A stretch of DNA of 64,000 nt from Chondrosia reniformis. Taxonomy: Eukaryota; Porifera; Demospongiae; Chondrillida; Chondrillidae. Within the stretch, counting starts at the first letter, position 1. Every line of letters begins with the position of its first letter. The DNA lies in the NCBI GenBank assembly GCA_947172415.1, contig OX359191.1, forward strand, positions 3,038,001 to 3,102,000, given 5' to 3'. Below the pieces are notes generated by a model that saw only the letters and a program-made list of their open reading frames with translations, was not told the DNA's origin and searched no databases. Shown one piece after another: positions 37,440 to 49,918 of the stretch. The position numbers and the translations under genes are program-made.

Positions 37440-38659
37440 GACACATATAACTAGTACATACAACTAGTCCAAACAACTGGTATATACAACTAGTACATAC
37501 AACTAGTACATATAACCAGTACATACTCAATTAACTAGAACATGTAACTAGTATATACAATTAGTACATAGAACTAGTAACTAGTATATTCCACTAGAAC
37601 ATACAACTAGTACATACAATTACTTCATAAAACTAGTACATACAACAAGTTCATACAATTAGTAACGAGTACTTACAACTTGTACATACAGCTAGTGTAC
37701 ATAAAACTACTACATCCAAATTTTACACACAACTAGGACATATAACCAGTACATACTCATATAACTAGAACATATAACTAGTACATACAACTAGTACATA
37801 CAACTAGAACATAGATCTAGTTTCTAGTACATACAAGTAGTATATACAACTAGTACATGCAACTAGTTACTAGTACATATAACTAATAGATACAACTAGT
37901 ACATATAGCTACATACAACTACTACATACAACTAGTACATAAAATTATTAAATACAGAGAGTTAGTATAAATACAACTAATAAAAAAGGTAGTAATTACA
38001 ACTAGTTACAAATACATTCAACTAGTGCATACAACTAGTACAAAGAACTGGTACATACAACTAGTAACTACAACTAGATTCTACAAAGAGGACATATAAC
38101 TAGTACATAAAACTAGTACATACAACTAGACTAGAAACTAGTATATACAACTAGAACATACAACTAGTAACTAGTACATACAACTAGTACATTTAACTAC
38201 AACATACAACTACTTCATAAAGGTAGTACATACAACTAGTACATACAATTAGTATCTAGTACATACAACTAGTACATACAATTAGTATCTAGTACATACA
38301 ACTAGTATATACAACTAGTACATTCAACTACAACATACAGCAACTACATACAACTACTTCATAAAGCTAGTACATACAACTAGTACATACAACTAGTACA
38401 TACAACTAGTACATACAATTAGTACATACAATTAGTATCTAGTACATACAACTAGTACATACAACTACTACACACAACTAATATATACAACTACTTAATA
38501 AAAGTAGTACGTACAACTAGTACATGCAACTAGCATCTAGTACATACGGCTAGAATAGATAACTAGTGCATACAACTAGTACCTACAACTAGTACATAAT
38601 AATTACATAAAATTTGTACATACAACTAGTACATTCAACTAGTACATACAATTAGTAAA
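37440..38659. repeat. 13-bp satellite block
   Basis: About 1.2 kb of degenerate 13-bp units, including several tandem copies of an 'ATTAGTATCTAGTACATAC' variant at 38,250-38,450. No genes are seen. Confidence 0.95.
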
Positions 38660-38757
38660 GATATAGTCATAAACTACACACTTCGTAACAATGCATATAA
38701 GAAAAAAAAAGTTTTTATGTATAGTCAATACAAGCCATGCAAGCATAGTTACAATAG

Positions 38758-39450
38758 TTAGATTGAAGGCAGGACACATGACCTGCAGTCATTATTGGCA
38801 AGTGTAAATGAGTCAAATCTGACGGGTCTCCCTTGACGAGATCTGTATCCTCTGATTGCATTGATCGAGGATTTGAGGAGGGCAAAGTTGATCTTGATGC
38901 GAATCCATGAAATCACCTGACCATATGGTTCGCCTCGCTTCGCTGAGATCAGGTCAGCCAGATGCTTGTATGCCACTGCTGTAGACTTACTCATCCCTCC
39001 AAAGATCAAGAAGACAAGGGGAGTGAAGGAGCTCATCTCTACCTCTCTGATGCATTCTTCATATTGCCTACGCTTTCCCCGCTCTTGCAATCGGTATACT
39101 GCTTCCAGGGAGGATTTGCGATAGCTTTGGGCAGTTGGATTACAGATCCTTACGTCAAAAAATGCCCTTTGACTATCGTTGCCCCAGAAGCCCTGGGCAC
39201 AGATGTCTGATCTCGCATTGTCCTCAGTGATTGCACTTGCGTAGGAGAACCTCTCGCCACTCAGGGGTTTTAATGGCGGTTCAATAGCAACTCCCTCACA
39301 CACTTCTGTCATAAGATTGGCTGTTATGTCACGAATGAGGTTGTGGCGCTTACTTGGGAATCCTCTCCTTGGACAGTCCATGGCGTGTGAGACACTAAAG
39401 CCCTGCCCGCAAGCACATTGTGAGGGCAATCTAGGGGGTGTCCATTGGTA
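38758..39450 (-). pseudogene. LINE CCHC finger and restriction-like endonuclease
   Basis: This segment opens with C-A-C-G … H-A-M-D-C and K-R-H-N, a CCHC finger with the R-H-N signature. The endonuclease-like part follows: E-D-N-A-R-S-D-I, then A-F-F-D-V-R-I-C-N-P, and a K/R-rich helix with Y-E-E-C-I-R-E-V-E. The acidic and basic residues in this order fit the PD-(D/E)xK fold used by R2-type LINEs. The carboxy end is full (TAA at 38,758). Confidence in the endonuclease call rests on order and spacing, not on a search. Confidence 0.7.
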
Positions 39451-40575
39451 TCAAATGCACAGTGCATCCCTGAAATCGCCTTTGTGCAGAGCAAAGTCAT
39501 AGTCTGCCCTTGGAATTGCTGTTAGCCATGCTGATGCTCCCTTCTCCTGTGCCATGTCCACGTTTCGCTTCATCTCCTGGGGTATCTTCATTCTAACATC
39601 CGCAACTTCTTGCTCACGTTTCACTTTTCTTTGCTGTCTTAGTTTGTTCTTAGCTTCTTTCTGCTCAGCTTCAACCCGTGCATCATAATTCGACTCTTTG
39701 TTGATGATGGCTGCCACCAAGGGTTGAGTAACAGTTGTTGAGGCATCATACTCATCCCTTGATTTACGAGTGGGAATGGAGATGTCAAGTCCTCCCAATC
39801 TTGCAGGTAGGGCCAATAGCTCTCTGACTTCATCTGTGACTTCTCTTCCTATTAATGCTGGCAGGAAATCTCCCACAATTGTTTCCTCAAGGGGATGCAG
39901 CAAATCTGCCAGGTCAGGTGTTGTTCTCACTAGATAGGACCATTGATTGCGGATCCCATGAACAAACGCTGCATACGCAGCATGGGGCTGAATGTTGGCC
40001 ATATCTGATAGCTTCTTCATGGTTCCTGACCACTTCCTCACCTCCCTTCTTAGCATGTCCTGAACTGAAGCCTCAGATCCCAAAGCTGACCCAAGATATC
40101 TGTTCGCATCAGTTGTCGCCTTTACTCCACTGTTCCTAAACAGGGCCCGTGCTTCTTCCAATTTCTCCTTCTTCACAATAATCACAGTCTTTGAGGGATT
40201 GGCATAGTAACCATACGATGGTCCCAATTCAATTGTTTTATCCCACCATGATCGAAGACTATTCAGGGATCCAGTTGTGGAAGCATCATCAGCAAACCAT
40301 ATCTGGTGTTGTTCATCACAGTCCACCTGCAATCTCCATATCAGGGGCATGATCCCAATGGCATAAATGGCCATAGCCAAAGGGTCCCCCTGTGTAACAC
40401 CCTCTTGTGAGAGAATTATCTCACCATCGATGAGCAACTTGGACTCTTCCCGATATAGGTGGGTTGCAACTATTGCCAAGGTAGGGCAGATACTTTGGAA
40501 GTTTCTCAGAGTGACTTGTCGGTTCAGACAGTTAAACGCATTGCTTGCATCAACAAGTAAGGCTGCATCAGTTGA
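39451..40575 (-). pseudogene. LINE reverse transcriptase, catalytic half
   Basis: The frame continues from the 40,576 stop. After motif A come G-V-T-Q-G-D-P-L-A-M (motif B), then I-W-F-A-D-D-A-S (catalytic F-A-D-D, near 40,290) and the thumb (Y-G-Y-Y-A-N-P-S-K-T). About 200 residues of connection with a lysine/arginine-rich coiled segment follow. A TGA at 39,451-39,453 stops it. The stop is probably a C-to-T change of an Arg codon, because the same frame continues immediately with the zinc finger. Confidence 0.8.
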
Positions 40576-41664
40576 TTAATCTTGAAAGAGGGTACGAATG
40601 GCATGGACAGCGGCTTCAGCACCCGCTTCTTGACCTGCGCATAGCTGTAGATTTCCTGTGACCCTCAAGACATCTGGCTTTATCACCTTGAGTATGGCCT
40701 TCCCAATTATTCTGCGTGCTGCTTCACCAACTCCAATTGGCCGAACGCCAGGATTCTTATTCAAGGCAATAAGGCGGCAAGCTGTATAGGCTGCTAGTCC
40801 ATTCGGGTCAACATTTAAGGTTGCAATCTTTCTTGCCACACAAGCCAGTGCACTGCATAGGTCATCAGAAGCCACACCAAAGGAAGTAGCAAACCGCTTC
40901 CAAGCCTGGGCATCTGCACCAGAAGGACCAGCAGCACCATTGACACGAAGCGCAGCCTGCTTTATGGACAAAGCATCAATGGAGTCAAAAATCACTGGGT
41001 GGACCTCAGTGTAGTCCATGTCTTCATGTGCTCTTATTACACTTTGGTGAGCTGGCTCCCCATTGGGATGTTTTTCACGCAGAATGTCTCTCACTGATCG
41101 TACACATCCTCCTTCATTTACTTGGTCATCCAGGGACAAAACACCCGCACCATTAGCCTGTTTATTCAGCAGTCGGACTGCATCTCTCACTTTGCCACGG
41201 AACATTAGTCTGGTGAAAACCTTTTCAAGCTTTTCATCATCTGCTTGCTTTCTCTGTGGTAGTCGTTGCTGGATGGTGCACCCCTCTCGAAGGAGATCTA
41301 TTATCTCTCCGTTCTTCCATTTCTGCAGCCTACGATGAATGGCCTTCACGTGATCAGCTGATCTTGATCTGGGGTGAGGCTTCTGTAGGATAAGGCTGGG
41401 TAAGATCATGGCACACTTCAGCGCAATCCTCTCAAGGGGAGAGCTTTCACCATAAAATCGAAACATCTTTGCCAATTCGCATATAAATGCCTGTCCCTCC
41501 TTGCCACTTGGTAGCATAAACAGGTTCTGTCTCCAGTGCACAACTTCTTTATAGGCTTCATCAATGTTGGCAACAAAAGCCGCTGTATCCTCAACTGCTC
41601 CCCACTTGAAGTCACTACTGGACATCTTCACAAAGCTTGGCAGTGCAATAACTAGTACATACAA
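40576..41664 (-). pseudogene. LINE reverse transcriptase, N-terminal half
   Basis: This 362-residue frame contains a basic helical region and then the entry to the reverse transcriptase: A-A-L-R-V-N-G-A-A-G-P-S-G, then C-R-L-I-A-L-N-K-N-P-G-V-R-P-I-G-V-G-E, and A-G-Q-E-A-G-A-E-A-A-V-H-A-I-R. It ends in TAA at 40,576-40,578. Directly after the stop the same frame reads A-L-L-V-D-A-S-N-A-F-N, the motif A with the first catalytic Asp. The nonsense change therefore falls just before the active site. The A-G-P-S-G and R-P-I-G signatures also occur in R2/CRE-type reverse transcriptases. Confidence 0.8.
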
Positions 41665-44600
41665 TTAGTAAATACAACTAGTACATAAAACTAGTACATA
41701 CAACTTGTACCTCAATTAGTACATATAACTAGTACATACAACTTGTACATATAAGCCAGTTCATACACATATAACTAGTACATATTACTAGTACATACAC
41801 ATAGACTACATAAAGCTAGTAAATACAACAAGAAACTAGTACATACAACTAGTGAACACATCTAGTACAAACAACGAATACATATAAATCTATAAAACTA
41901 GGACATACAGATAGTTACTAGTACATACCACTAGAACATACACCTAATACATACAACTAGTTCATATAACTACTACATACAACAAGTACATGCAAATAGA
42001 AAGTAGTCCATATAACTAGTATATACAACTACTACCTATGCATACAACTAGCTACTAGGACATACAAGTTGTACATTCAACTAGTATGTACAACTAGTAC
42101 ACACACCTAGTATATTAAACTAGTACATATATACAGTACATAACACTAGACCATACTTCTTGTACAAACAACTAGTACATACAACTAGTTCATAAAACAA
42201 ATACATACAACTATTACCTATAACTAGTATATAACTAGTCAATACAATTAGTACATACAACTGGAACATACAACTAGCGCATAACTAGTATATATAATTA
42301 ATACATAAAACTAGAACATGCAACTACAACTTTCAATTGAGTATATACAACTAGAACCCCCATTTAGTTAATATAACTAGTCCTATTACATACAACTAGA
42401 ACCTCCAACTAGTTAATATAACTAGTCCTAGTACATACAACTAGAACCTCCAACTAGTTAATATAACTAGTCCTAGTACATACAACTAGAACATACAACT
42501 AGTAACGAGTACTTACAACTTGTACATACAGCTGGTGTACATAAAACAACTGCATCCAAATTTTACACACAACTAGGACATATAACCAGTACATACTCAT
42601 TTAACTAGAACATATAACTAGTACATACAAGTAGTACATAGAACTAGTAACTAGTAAATACGACTAGAACATACAACTAGTACATACAACTACTATCTAT
42701 ACTAATACATGCAACTACTTAATTAAACTAGTAGTAACAACAAATACATACAACTTGTATCTTGTACATACACCCAGTATATATAATTATTAAAAGCACT
42801 AGTACCTACAACTACTACATAACTATTACAAAGAAGTAGGGCGTACAACTAGTACATTCAGCTAGTATATACAATTAGTAAAAACAACTAGTTCATAAAA
42901 CTAGTACATACAATCAGTACATACAACTAGTACATATAACTACAACTAGTACATACACCTAGATCATACAACTAGTAAATACACATTGTTACTGGTACAT
43001 ACAACTAGTACATACAACTAGTTAGTAGTTAATACAACTAGTACATACAACTAGTTCATACAACTAGTTCATACAACTAGTACTACAACTAGTACGTAGA
43101 ACTAGTACATAGTACCTTGAACTAGTACATACAGCTAGTAACTACAACTACTGAATATAACTAGTATATACAACAATTACACACAACTACTACATATAAC
43201 TGCTCCAAGTAACTAGGGCATACAACTAGTATATATAGCCAGTACCTACACATATACCTAGTACATATAAATCGTACATACAACTAGTACATAAAACTAG
43301 AACGTACAACTAGTACATAAAACCAGTACCTCCACATATAACTAGGACATATGAATAGTACATAAAACTGGAACATACTACTAGTACATACAACTAGTAC
43401 ATACAACTAGTGCAAATAACAAATAAATAAAATTTGTACATACAATTGGTACCTACAACTAGTACATACAATTACTACTTACAACTGGAACATATAACTA
43501 GCATATAACTTTTACATAAAATTAGTAAAAACAATTAGAACATGCAATTACTACTTACAATTGAGTACATACAATTGCAACCTCCAACTAGGAAATATAA
43601 CTAGTCCAACTACATACAACTAGTAAATACAACTAGTACACTCGACTAGTTCAACTAGTACATACCACTAGTATCTACAACTAGTTCTACAAATAGGACA
43701 TATAACTAGTACATAAAACTAGTACATACAACTAGACTAGAAACTAGTATATACAACTAGAACATACAACTAGTAACTAGTACATACAACTAGTACATAC
43801 AACTAGTACATGCAACTATTACACACACGTAGTACATTAAACTAGTACATAAAACTAGTACATACAACTAGACTAGAAACTAGTATATACAACTAGAACA
43901 TACAACTAGTAACTAGTACATTCAACTAGTACATACAACTAGTACATACAACTAGTACATACAACTATTACACACACGTAGTACATTAAACTAGTACATA
44001 TAACTAGTACATACTTCTAGAACATATATCCAGTACATACACATATAACTAGTGCATATAAACAGCATATAAAATGAAAACACACTACAAGTACATACAG
44101 CTAGTACAAAACCAGTCCATACAATTAGTACATGGTACTGGAACATACAACTAGCACATAACGTGTACATACAATTTGAACATCCAACTACTACTTACAA
44201 TTGAGTACATTCAACTGCAACCTCCAACTAGTAAACATAACTAGAACATACAACAATTACACACAACTACTACATACAACTATTACATAATACTGCTTAC
44301 TAGTATATACAATTAGTACATACAACTAGTAACGACAATAAGTAATAATAACTAGTACCAACAACAATAACATGCAACTAGTACATCCAACTAGTTTATA
44401 CAATTTATAAATACAGATTATTACTAGTACATACAACTAGTACATTTTACTAGTACATACAACTAGACTACATACAACTAGTACATACAGGAAGAAACTA
44501 GAACATACAACTAGTAAACACAACTAGTGCATACAGCCAGTACATATCACTCTATACAACTAGGACATAGAGATAGTCACTAGCACATACAACTAGTACA

Positions 44601-44731
44601 TACAACTAATACTTAAAACTACTACATATAACTAGTATATATAACTAGTACCTACAACTAGTATCTAGTACATAAAACTAGTACATATAACCAGTACAAA
44701 TAACCAGTACATACACATATAACTAGTTCTT
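41665..44731. repeat. 13-bp satellite block
   Basis: About 3.1 kb of degenerate 13-bp units. There are clear local tandem duplications: a unit with AGAACCTCCAACTAGTTAAT repeats about three times at 42,350-42,480, and a unit with GACTAGAAACTAGTATAT recurs at 43,730 and 43,870. No genes are seen. Confidence 0.95.
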
Positions 44732-45207
44732 TTAACCCTTTTCCGCCCGCGTTACAGCATAATCGTTACCCCCCTTACCGCCTAATGACCACTTTTGCGG
44801 CTCAAGAGTAACAACTGCCTAGTTTAACCTTTTAAAGGTCCATTTCATCTTTAATAATTATAAAATCCTCCAAAACTAACCTTCGCTCAAGTTATTAAGA
44901 GCAACAAATACTGTAAAACCAAAAAGCGCCAAGGAAATAGGTCCTCCTTTTGAACGGCCATTTTAAAACTTTGCATTTTTTCGTTAACGCTTGCGTAATT
45001 TGTATACCTATAATACAAATTTCTTCCTTTTTTAATACAGTTATACTATGGTTTAAACCGTTAATATTTTATACGAAGATTCTTATACTTAACGCTATCG
45101 ATACATATAAATTTCGAAGAGATCGTACGATTATTTTATTTATTGGGCGGTAACGGTCTGGAAGAATTTCAAGCCACAAAAGTGGTCTTTGGGCGGTAAA
45201 GGGTTAA
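44732..45207. mobile_element. piggyBac-type MITE (TTAA-flanked)
   Basis: A 476-bp element whose ends are TTAACCCTTTTCCGCCC and the reverse complement of TTAACCCTTTACCGCCC. The TTAA at each border is the target-site duplication used by piggyBac transposases. A subterminal inverted repeat (GACCACTTTTGCGGCT at 44,787-44,802 against AGCCACAAAAGTGGTC at 45,172-45,187) is also present, at unequal distance from the ends, as in piggyBac. The 67-residue open frame inside is not a transposase. It must depend on an enzyme encoded elsewhere. Confidence 0.8.
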
Positions 45208-47665
45208 CTAGTACTTACAACTAGTACATACAACCAGTACATACAACAGATTCATACAACTAGTCCATGCAAGTAGTACCTATACATGCAACTAGTAACT
45301 AGTACATACAACACGTTCATACAGCTAGTACATTCAACTAGTTCATGAAACTTCATACAACTAGTCCCTACAACTAGTACGTACAAAACGTAAATACAGA
45401 TTGTTACAATTGCATAGAACTAGTACATAAAACTTGAATGTCCAACTAGTTACTAGTACATACAACTAGTAACTAAAACTAGAAAATATAACTAGCACAT
45501 ACAACATTTACACACAATTTGTACGTACATTTGTACATATAACTAGAACACACAACTAGTATATATAACTAGTATCTAGTACATAAAACTAGTACTTACA
45601 ACTAGTACATACAACTACTTCATACATCTAGTTACTAGTAAATGCAACTAGTACACACAACTAGTACGTACAACAAGTAACTACAACTAGTAAATATAAT
45701 CAGTACATACAGCAAATGCACACAACTAGAAGATACAAGTAGTAATTATAACTAAACACAACTAGTACATACAACTAGTCCTTACAAATAGTACATACAA
45801 CTAGTACATACAATTAATACATACAACCAGTAACTAGTACATACAACTAATTCATACATCTAGTATATACAACTAGTGCACACAACTAAAACATAGAAAT
45901 TTATATTAACTAGTAACTACAACTAATAAATACAACTAGTGCATTCAACAATTGCACACAAGTAGAACGTACAACTATAACATATAACTACTACAAACAA
46001 ATAGTATATTCTACTAGTATCTAGTACATAAAACTAGTACATACAACTAGTACATACAACTAGAACATACATCTAGTTAGTAGTTAATACAATTAGTACA
46101 TACAACTAGTACCTATAATTAATAACAACAACTAATAAATATTATAACTAGTACATACAACAATTGCACACAACTAGTATATACAAGTAGTTTTAATAAC
46201 TACATACAACGAGTACATGCATTTAGTACATACAATTAGTACATAAAGATGGTCACTATTATATACAACTAGTACATACAACTAGTACATAAGTCTAGTA
46301 CATACATCTAGTACTAGTAAATACAATTGCACATACAACTAGTACATACAACTAGTAAATATTACTAGTGCATAAAACAATTACACATGAGTAGTAGGCA
46401 CAAATAGTACATATAACTAGTACAATCAAATAGCATATACTACTAGTATCTGAGTACATAAAACTAGGACATAAAACTAGGACATACAGATAGTCTCTAG
46501 CACATGCAACTAGTACATACAACTAGTCCAAACAACTGGTACATACAACTAGTACATACAACTAGTACATGCAACTAGTACATACAACTAGTGACTACAA
46601 CTAGTAAATATAACTAGTACATACCACTAGTATATACAACTAGTATCTAGTACATAAAACTAGTTTATACAACAAGTAAATACAACTACTACATACAACT
46701 AGTTTCTAGGACATAAAACTAATACATACTACTAGTACATATAACTAGTAACAACAATTAGTAATTATAACTAGCCCATACAACATTTACACACAGCTAG
46801 TACATACAACTAGTTCATATAATCACTTACAACTAGTACATACAACTAGTAACTACAACTAGTAAATATAATCAGTCCATAAACAATTACACAAAATTAG
46901 TACATACAACTAGTGCATAAAACTACATACAAGCAGTACAGTAAGGGCTCACAACTATAACATTAAATTTTTACATTTAACTAGTGCATACAACTAGTCC
47001 AGAGAATTTGTACATACAACTAGTAACTACAACTAGTAATAATAACTAGTCCATACAACAATCACACAACTAGTACATACAATTAGTATATTAACTATAT
47101 ACAACTAGGATGTACAAATAGTACATACAACTAGTACATACAACTAGTACATACAACTAGTATATACAACTAGTAACTAGTACATACAACTAGTGCATAC
47201 AACTAGGACTACAACTATTAAATATAACTGGTATATGCAACTAGTATTTACAACTAGTAAATACAACTAATACATACAACGAGAACATAGATCTAGTTTC
47301 TAGTGCATACAACTAGTACATACAACTGGTACATACAACTAGTTACTAGTACATAGAACTAAAACACACTACTAGTACATATAACACGTTCATACAACTA
47401 GTAAAATTATAACTAGTCCATATAACATTTACACACAACTAGTATATACTACTAGTACATATAACTAGTACATAAAATTTGTAAATACAGATAGCTAGTA
47501 ATAAATACAATTAATACATATAACTAATACATACAACTAGTTAAAAGTACATACAACTACTTCATAAAACTAGTATATACAACAAGTACATTCAACTAGT
47601 ACATACAATTAGTACATATAACTAGTACATAAAATTAATACATACAACTAGAATTACAACTAGTA
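45208..47665. repeat. 13-bp satellite block
   Basis: About 2.5 kb of degenerate 13-bp units with the same higher-order variants as other blocks. No genes are seen. Confidence 0.95.
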
Positions 47666-48388
47666 CAGTGCTCCACATCTAAAGAGTACATTTTTCATAT
47701 AAAAACGACAAAACGTTATCAGTTATTTTTTTAACATATTTCCTTACCTTAGCAAGTGTTCTCGAAGAGGATTATACCTTTTTCCTTGTCCAGAATGTCT
47801 AGGTAAATTTCTGCTTTTGTTAATACAAACACATAGGGAGAAATCGCCATTTTTACTAAATGACATAATTGGTCACATTCGATCATGTGACTATAAATTA
47901 CACAATTCGCGATAATTGCTCGTACGTAGCATACGTTCATGGCTTGCTGCTAGCCTGAAGTCTATCGAAAGCACAACTCTTACACTAGCTTTTGACCTGT
48001 CTACAGCTCTTAACTACAAAAATTGCAGTGGAACGTATCTAAAAACTAAAGGTACCTAAAATTAACCTTTTCGACTCGTTTTCTCAAATGGAACGTTGAA
48101 TTCAAGTTTTCTTTACACCCAGTCTCACGAATATTGGGAGCAATATCATACTGAAGTAAGAGCTCTTAACTAATATCTATTCGTTAGTTAGTATCTAAAA
48201 ACTGTTTTTTGGAAAATGGACTGCAACTAAGTGGGCGTGTCACAAACCACGCCCATCCACCCACATAGCATTCATTAACATCTACTTGATCCATCAAATT
48301 ATAAAAATTAGCTAATCCCATCACCCTTAACTACCTAGAGCTATTTTAGGCAAACCAGCAAAATGCACTCTTTAGATGTGGAGCACTG
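47666..48388. mobile_element. TA-flanked MITE, 723 bp
   Basis: The ends are inverted repeats of about 28 bp. The left begins CAGTGCTCCACATCTAAAGA and the right is its reverse complement, with one mismatch seen. TA flanks both ends (47,664-47,665 and 48,389-48,390). The CAGT start and TA duplication fit a Tc1/mariner-type non-autonomous element. The 63-residue open frame inside has no transposase features. Confidence 0.8.
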
Positions 48389-48390
48389 TA

Positions 48391-49196
48391 CATAAAACTA
48401 GTACATACAACGTGTACATATAACCAGTACATACACATATAACTAGTAAATATTTATAGGACACACAACTAGACTTCATAGAGCTAGTCCATACATCCAG
48501 TAACTAGTACATACAACTAGTGCTCACAACTAGTACATTACATTTGTACATATAACTAGTACATACAACTAGTACATAGAACTTGTACATACAACTAGTA
48601 ACTACAATGAGTAAATATAACTAGTACATACAACAACTGCACACAACTAGTACATATAACGAGTACATATAACTCAATACAACTAGGACATAAAGATAGT
48701 TACTAGGACATGCAACTAGTACGTACAACTAGTATCTACAACTAGTTCATACAACTACAATATACAACAACTACATACAACTACTTCATAAAGCCAGTGC
48801 ATACAACTAGTACATACAATTAGTACCTAGTACATACAACTAGTACAAACAACCACTACATACAACTAATATATACAACTACTTAATAAAACTAGTACAT
48901 ACAACTAGTACATACAACTAGTACATAATAATTACATAGAATTTGTACATACAACTAGTACATTCAACTAGTACATACAATTAGTAAATACAACTATTAG
49001 ATAAAACCAGTACATACAACATGTACCTCAATTAGTACATATAATCCAGTACATAAAACTTGTACATATAATCCAGTTCATACCCATATAACTAGTACAT
49101 ATTACTAGTACATACACATAGACTATTCAACAAGAAACTGGTACATAAAACTAGTGAACACAACTAGTAAAAACAACGAGTACCTATAACTCTATA
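48391..49196. repeat. 13-bp satellite block
   Basis: About 0.8 kb of degenerate 13-bp units between two mobile elements. No genes are seen. Confidence 0.9.
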
Positions 49197-49918
49197 GAGA
49201 ATAATAAAAAATTTCAACAAAAATAGTAGAAGATGTAGGGATGACACAAAAAGCATAGAAAAATTATTTATGCTTGAATCATACAACACCCTTGCTTGTA
49301 GGATTCGTGCATAAATAATTCTTCACTGTGAAACATCCTTTCTTGTTTCTAGGCTTTTTGTGCCATCCCTACATCTTCTACTATATTTGTAGAAAATTTT
49401 TATTATTCTTCAGTTTCTGTACTTTTTATGGAGCTTAAGCTAGGAAATATATAATAGACCATTTTGGTTTTGTAATCTTCGACTGAATATGACATCATAA
49501 AAATGGCGATTTTATTGAAGCCTTGACTCTTTGGCCACGAAAACTGTCATGCTCATTAAAAACGTTATCGCTCTCGCTTCTACAAAAGAATATAGCGCGG
49601 AAAATTTGGAGTATTTTCACTTCAGAAGTAGCCCAAAAACTTATTTCCTTGTTTAGTTACAGCGGGCAAAGAAGATGAAGAAGAAGATAAAGAAGATGAA
49701 GAAGAAGAAACAAAAATGGGATATTTCAAAGTCGGCCCATTTGCTAGCGAACACGGTCGCATGCCTTTAAGGCTAGTTTATAGCATGGCTGGTGTATTTT
49801 TAACTATATATAGCTTTTTTTCGGCAATTTTCAGCCTATTCCGGATTTTCGTACCAACGTATAGGGAAAACAAAACAACCCGTCCCGTCCCTACATAGAG
49901 AGTACTACTGTACTCTCT
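49197..49918. mobile_element. Hairpin-ended non-autonomous element, copy 2 (inverted relative to copy 1)
   Basis: It has the same parts as 2,049-2,802 in reverse order. A long inverted repeat (about 49,197-49,411) forms the left end. A GAAGATGAAGAAG tract lies near 49,671-49,710. A 22-nt palindrome (AGAGAGTAC, loop TACT, GTACTCTCT; 49,897-49,918) forms the right end. The left arm of the long hairpin lacks about 26 bases present in the right arm, so this hairpin is less perfect than in copy 1. A 60-residue plus-strand frame (49,716-49,898) corresponds to the acidic-tract region of copy 1 but in a different frame. Confidence 0.7.

Larger units (their letters stand above)
38660..41664 (-). mobile_element. 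LINE with C-terminal restriction-like endonuclease, second family
   Basis: A 3.0-kb minus-strand non-LTR retrotransposon. One frame runs from 41,664 to 38,758 (968 codons) and is broken by only two in-frame stops, at 40,576 and 39,451. A short 3' part with an A-run near 38,701 separates it from satellite at 38,660. The first 13 or so codons lie in satellite, so the natural start may be the ATG at 41,625 or may be lost. A related element is at 63,608-64,000. Confidence 0.8.

Noticed and set aside
44950-45153. 67-residue open frame inside the piggyBac-type MITE
   Set aside because: No DDE motif or cysteine-rich end of a piggyBac transposase is seen, and the length is too short.
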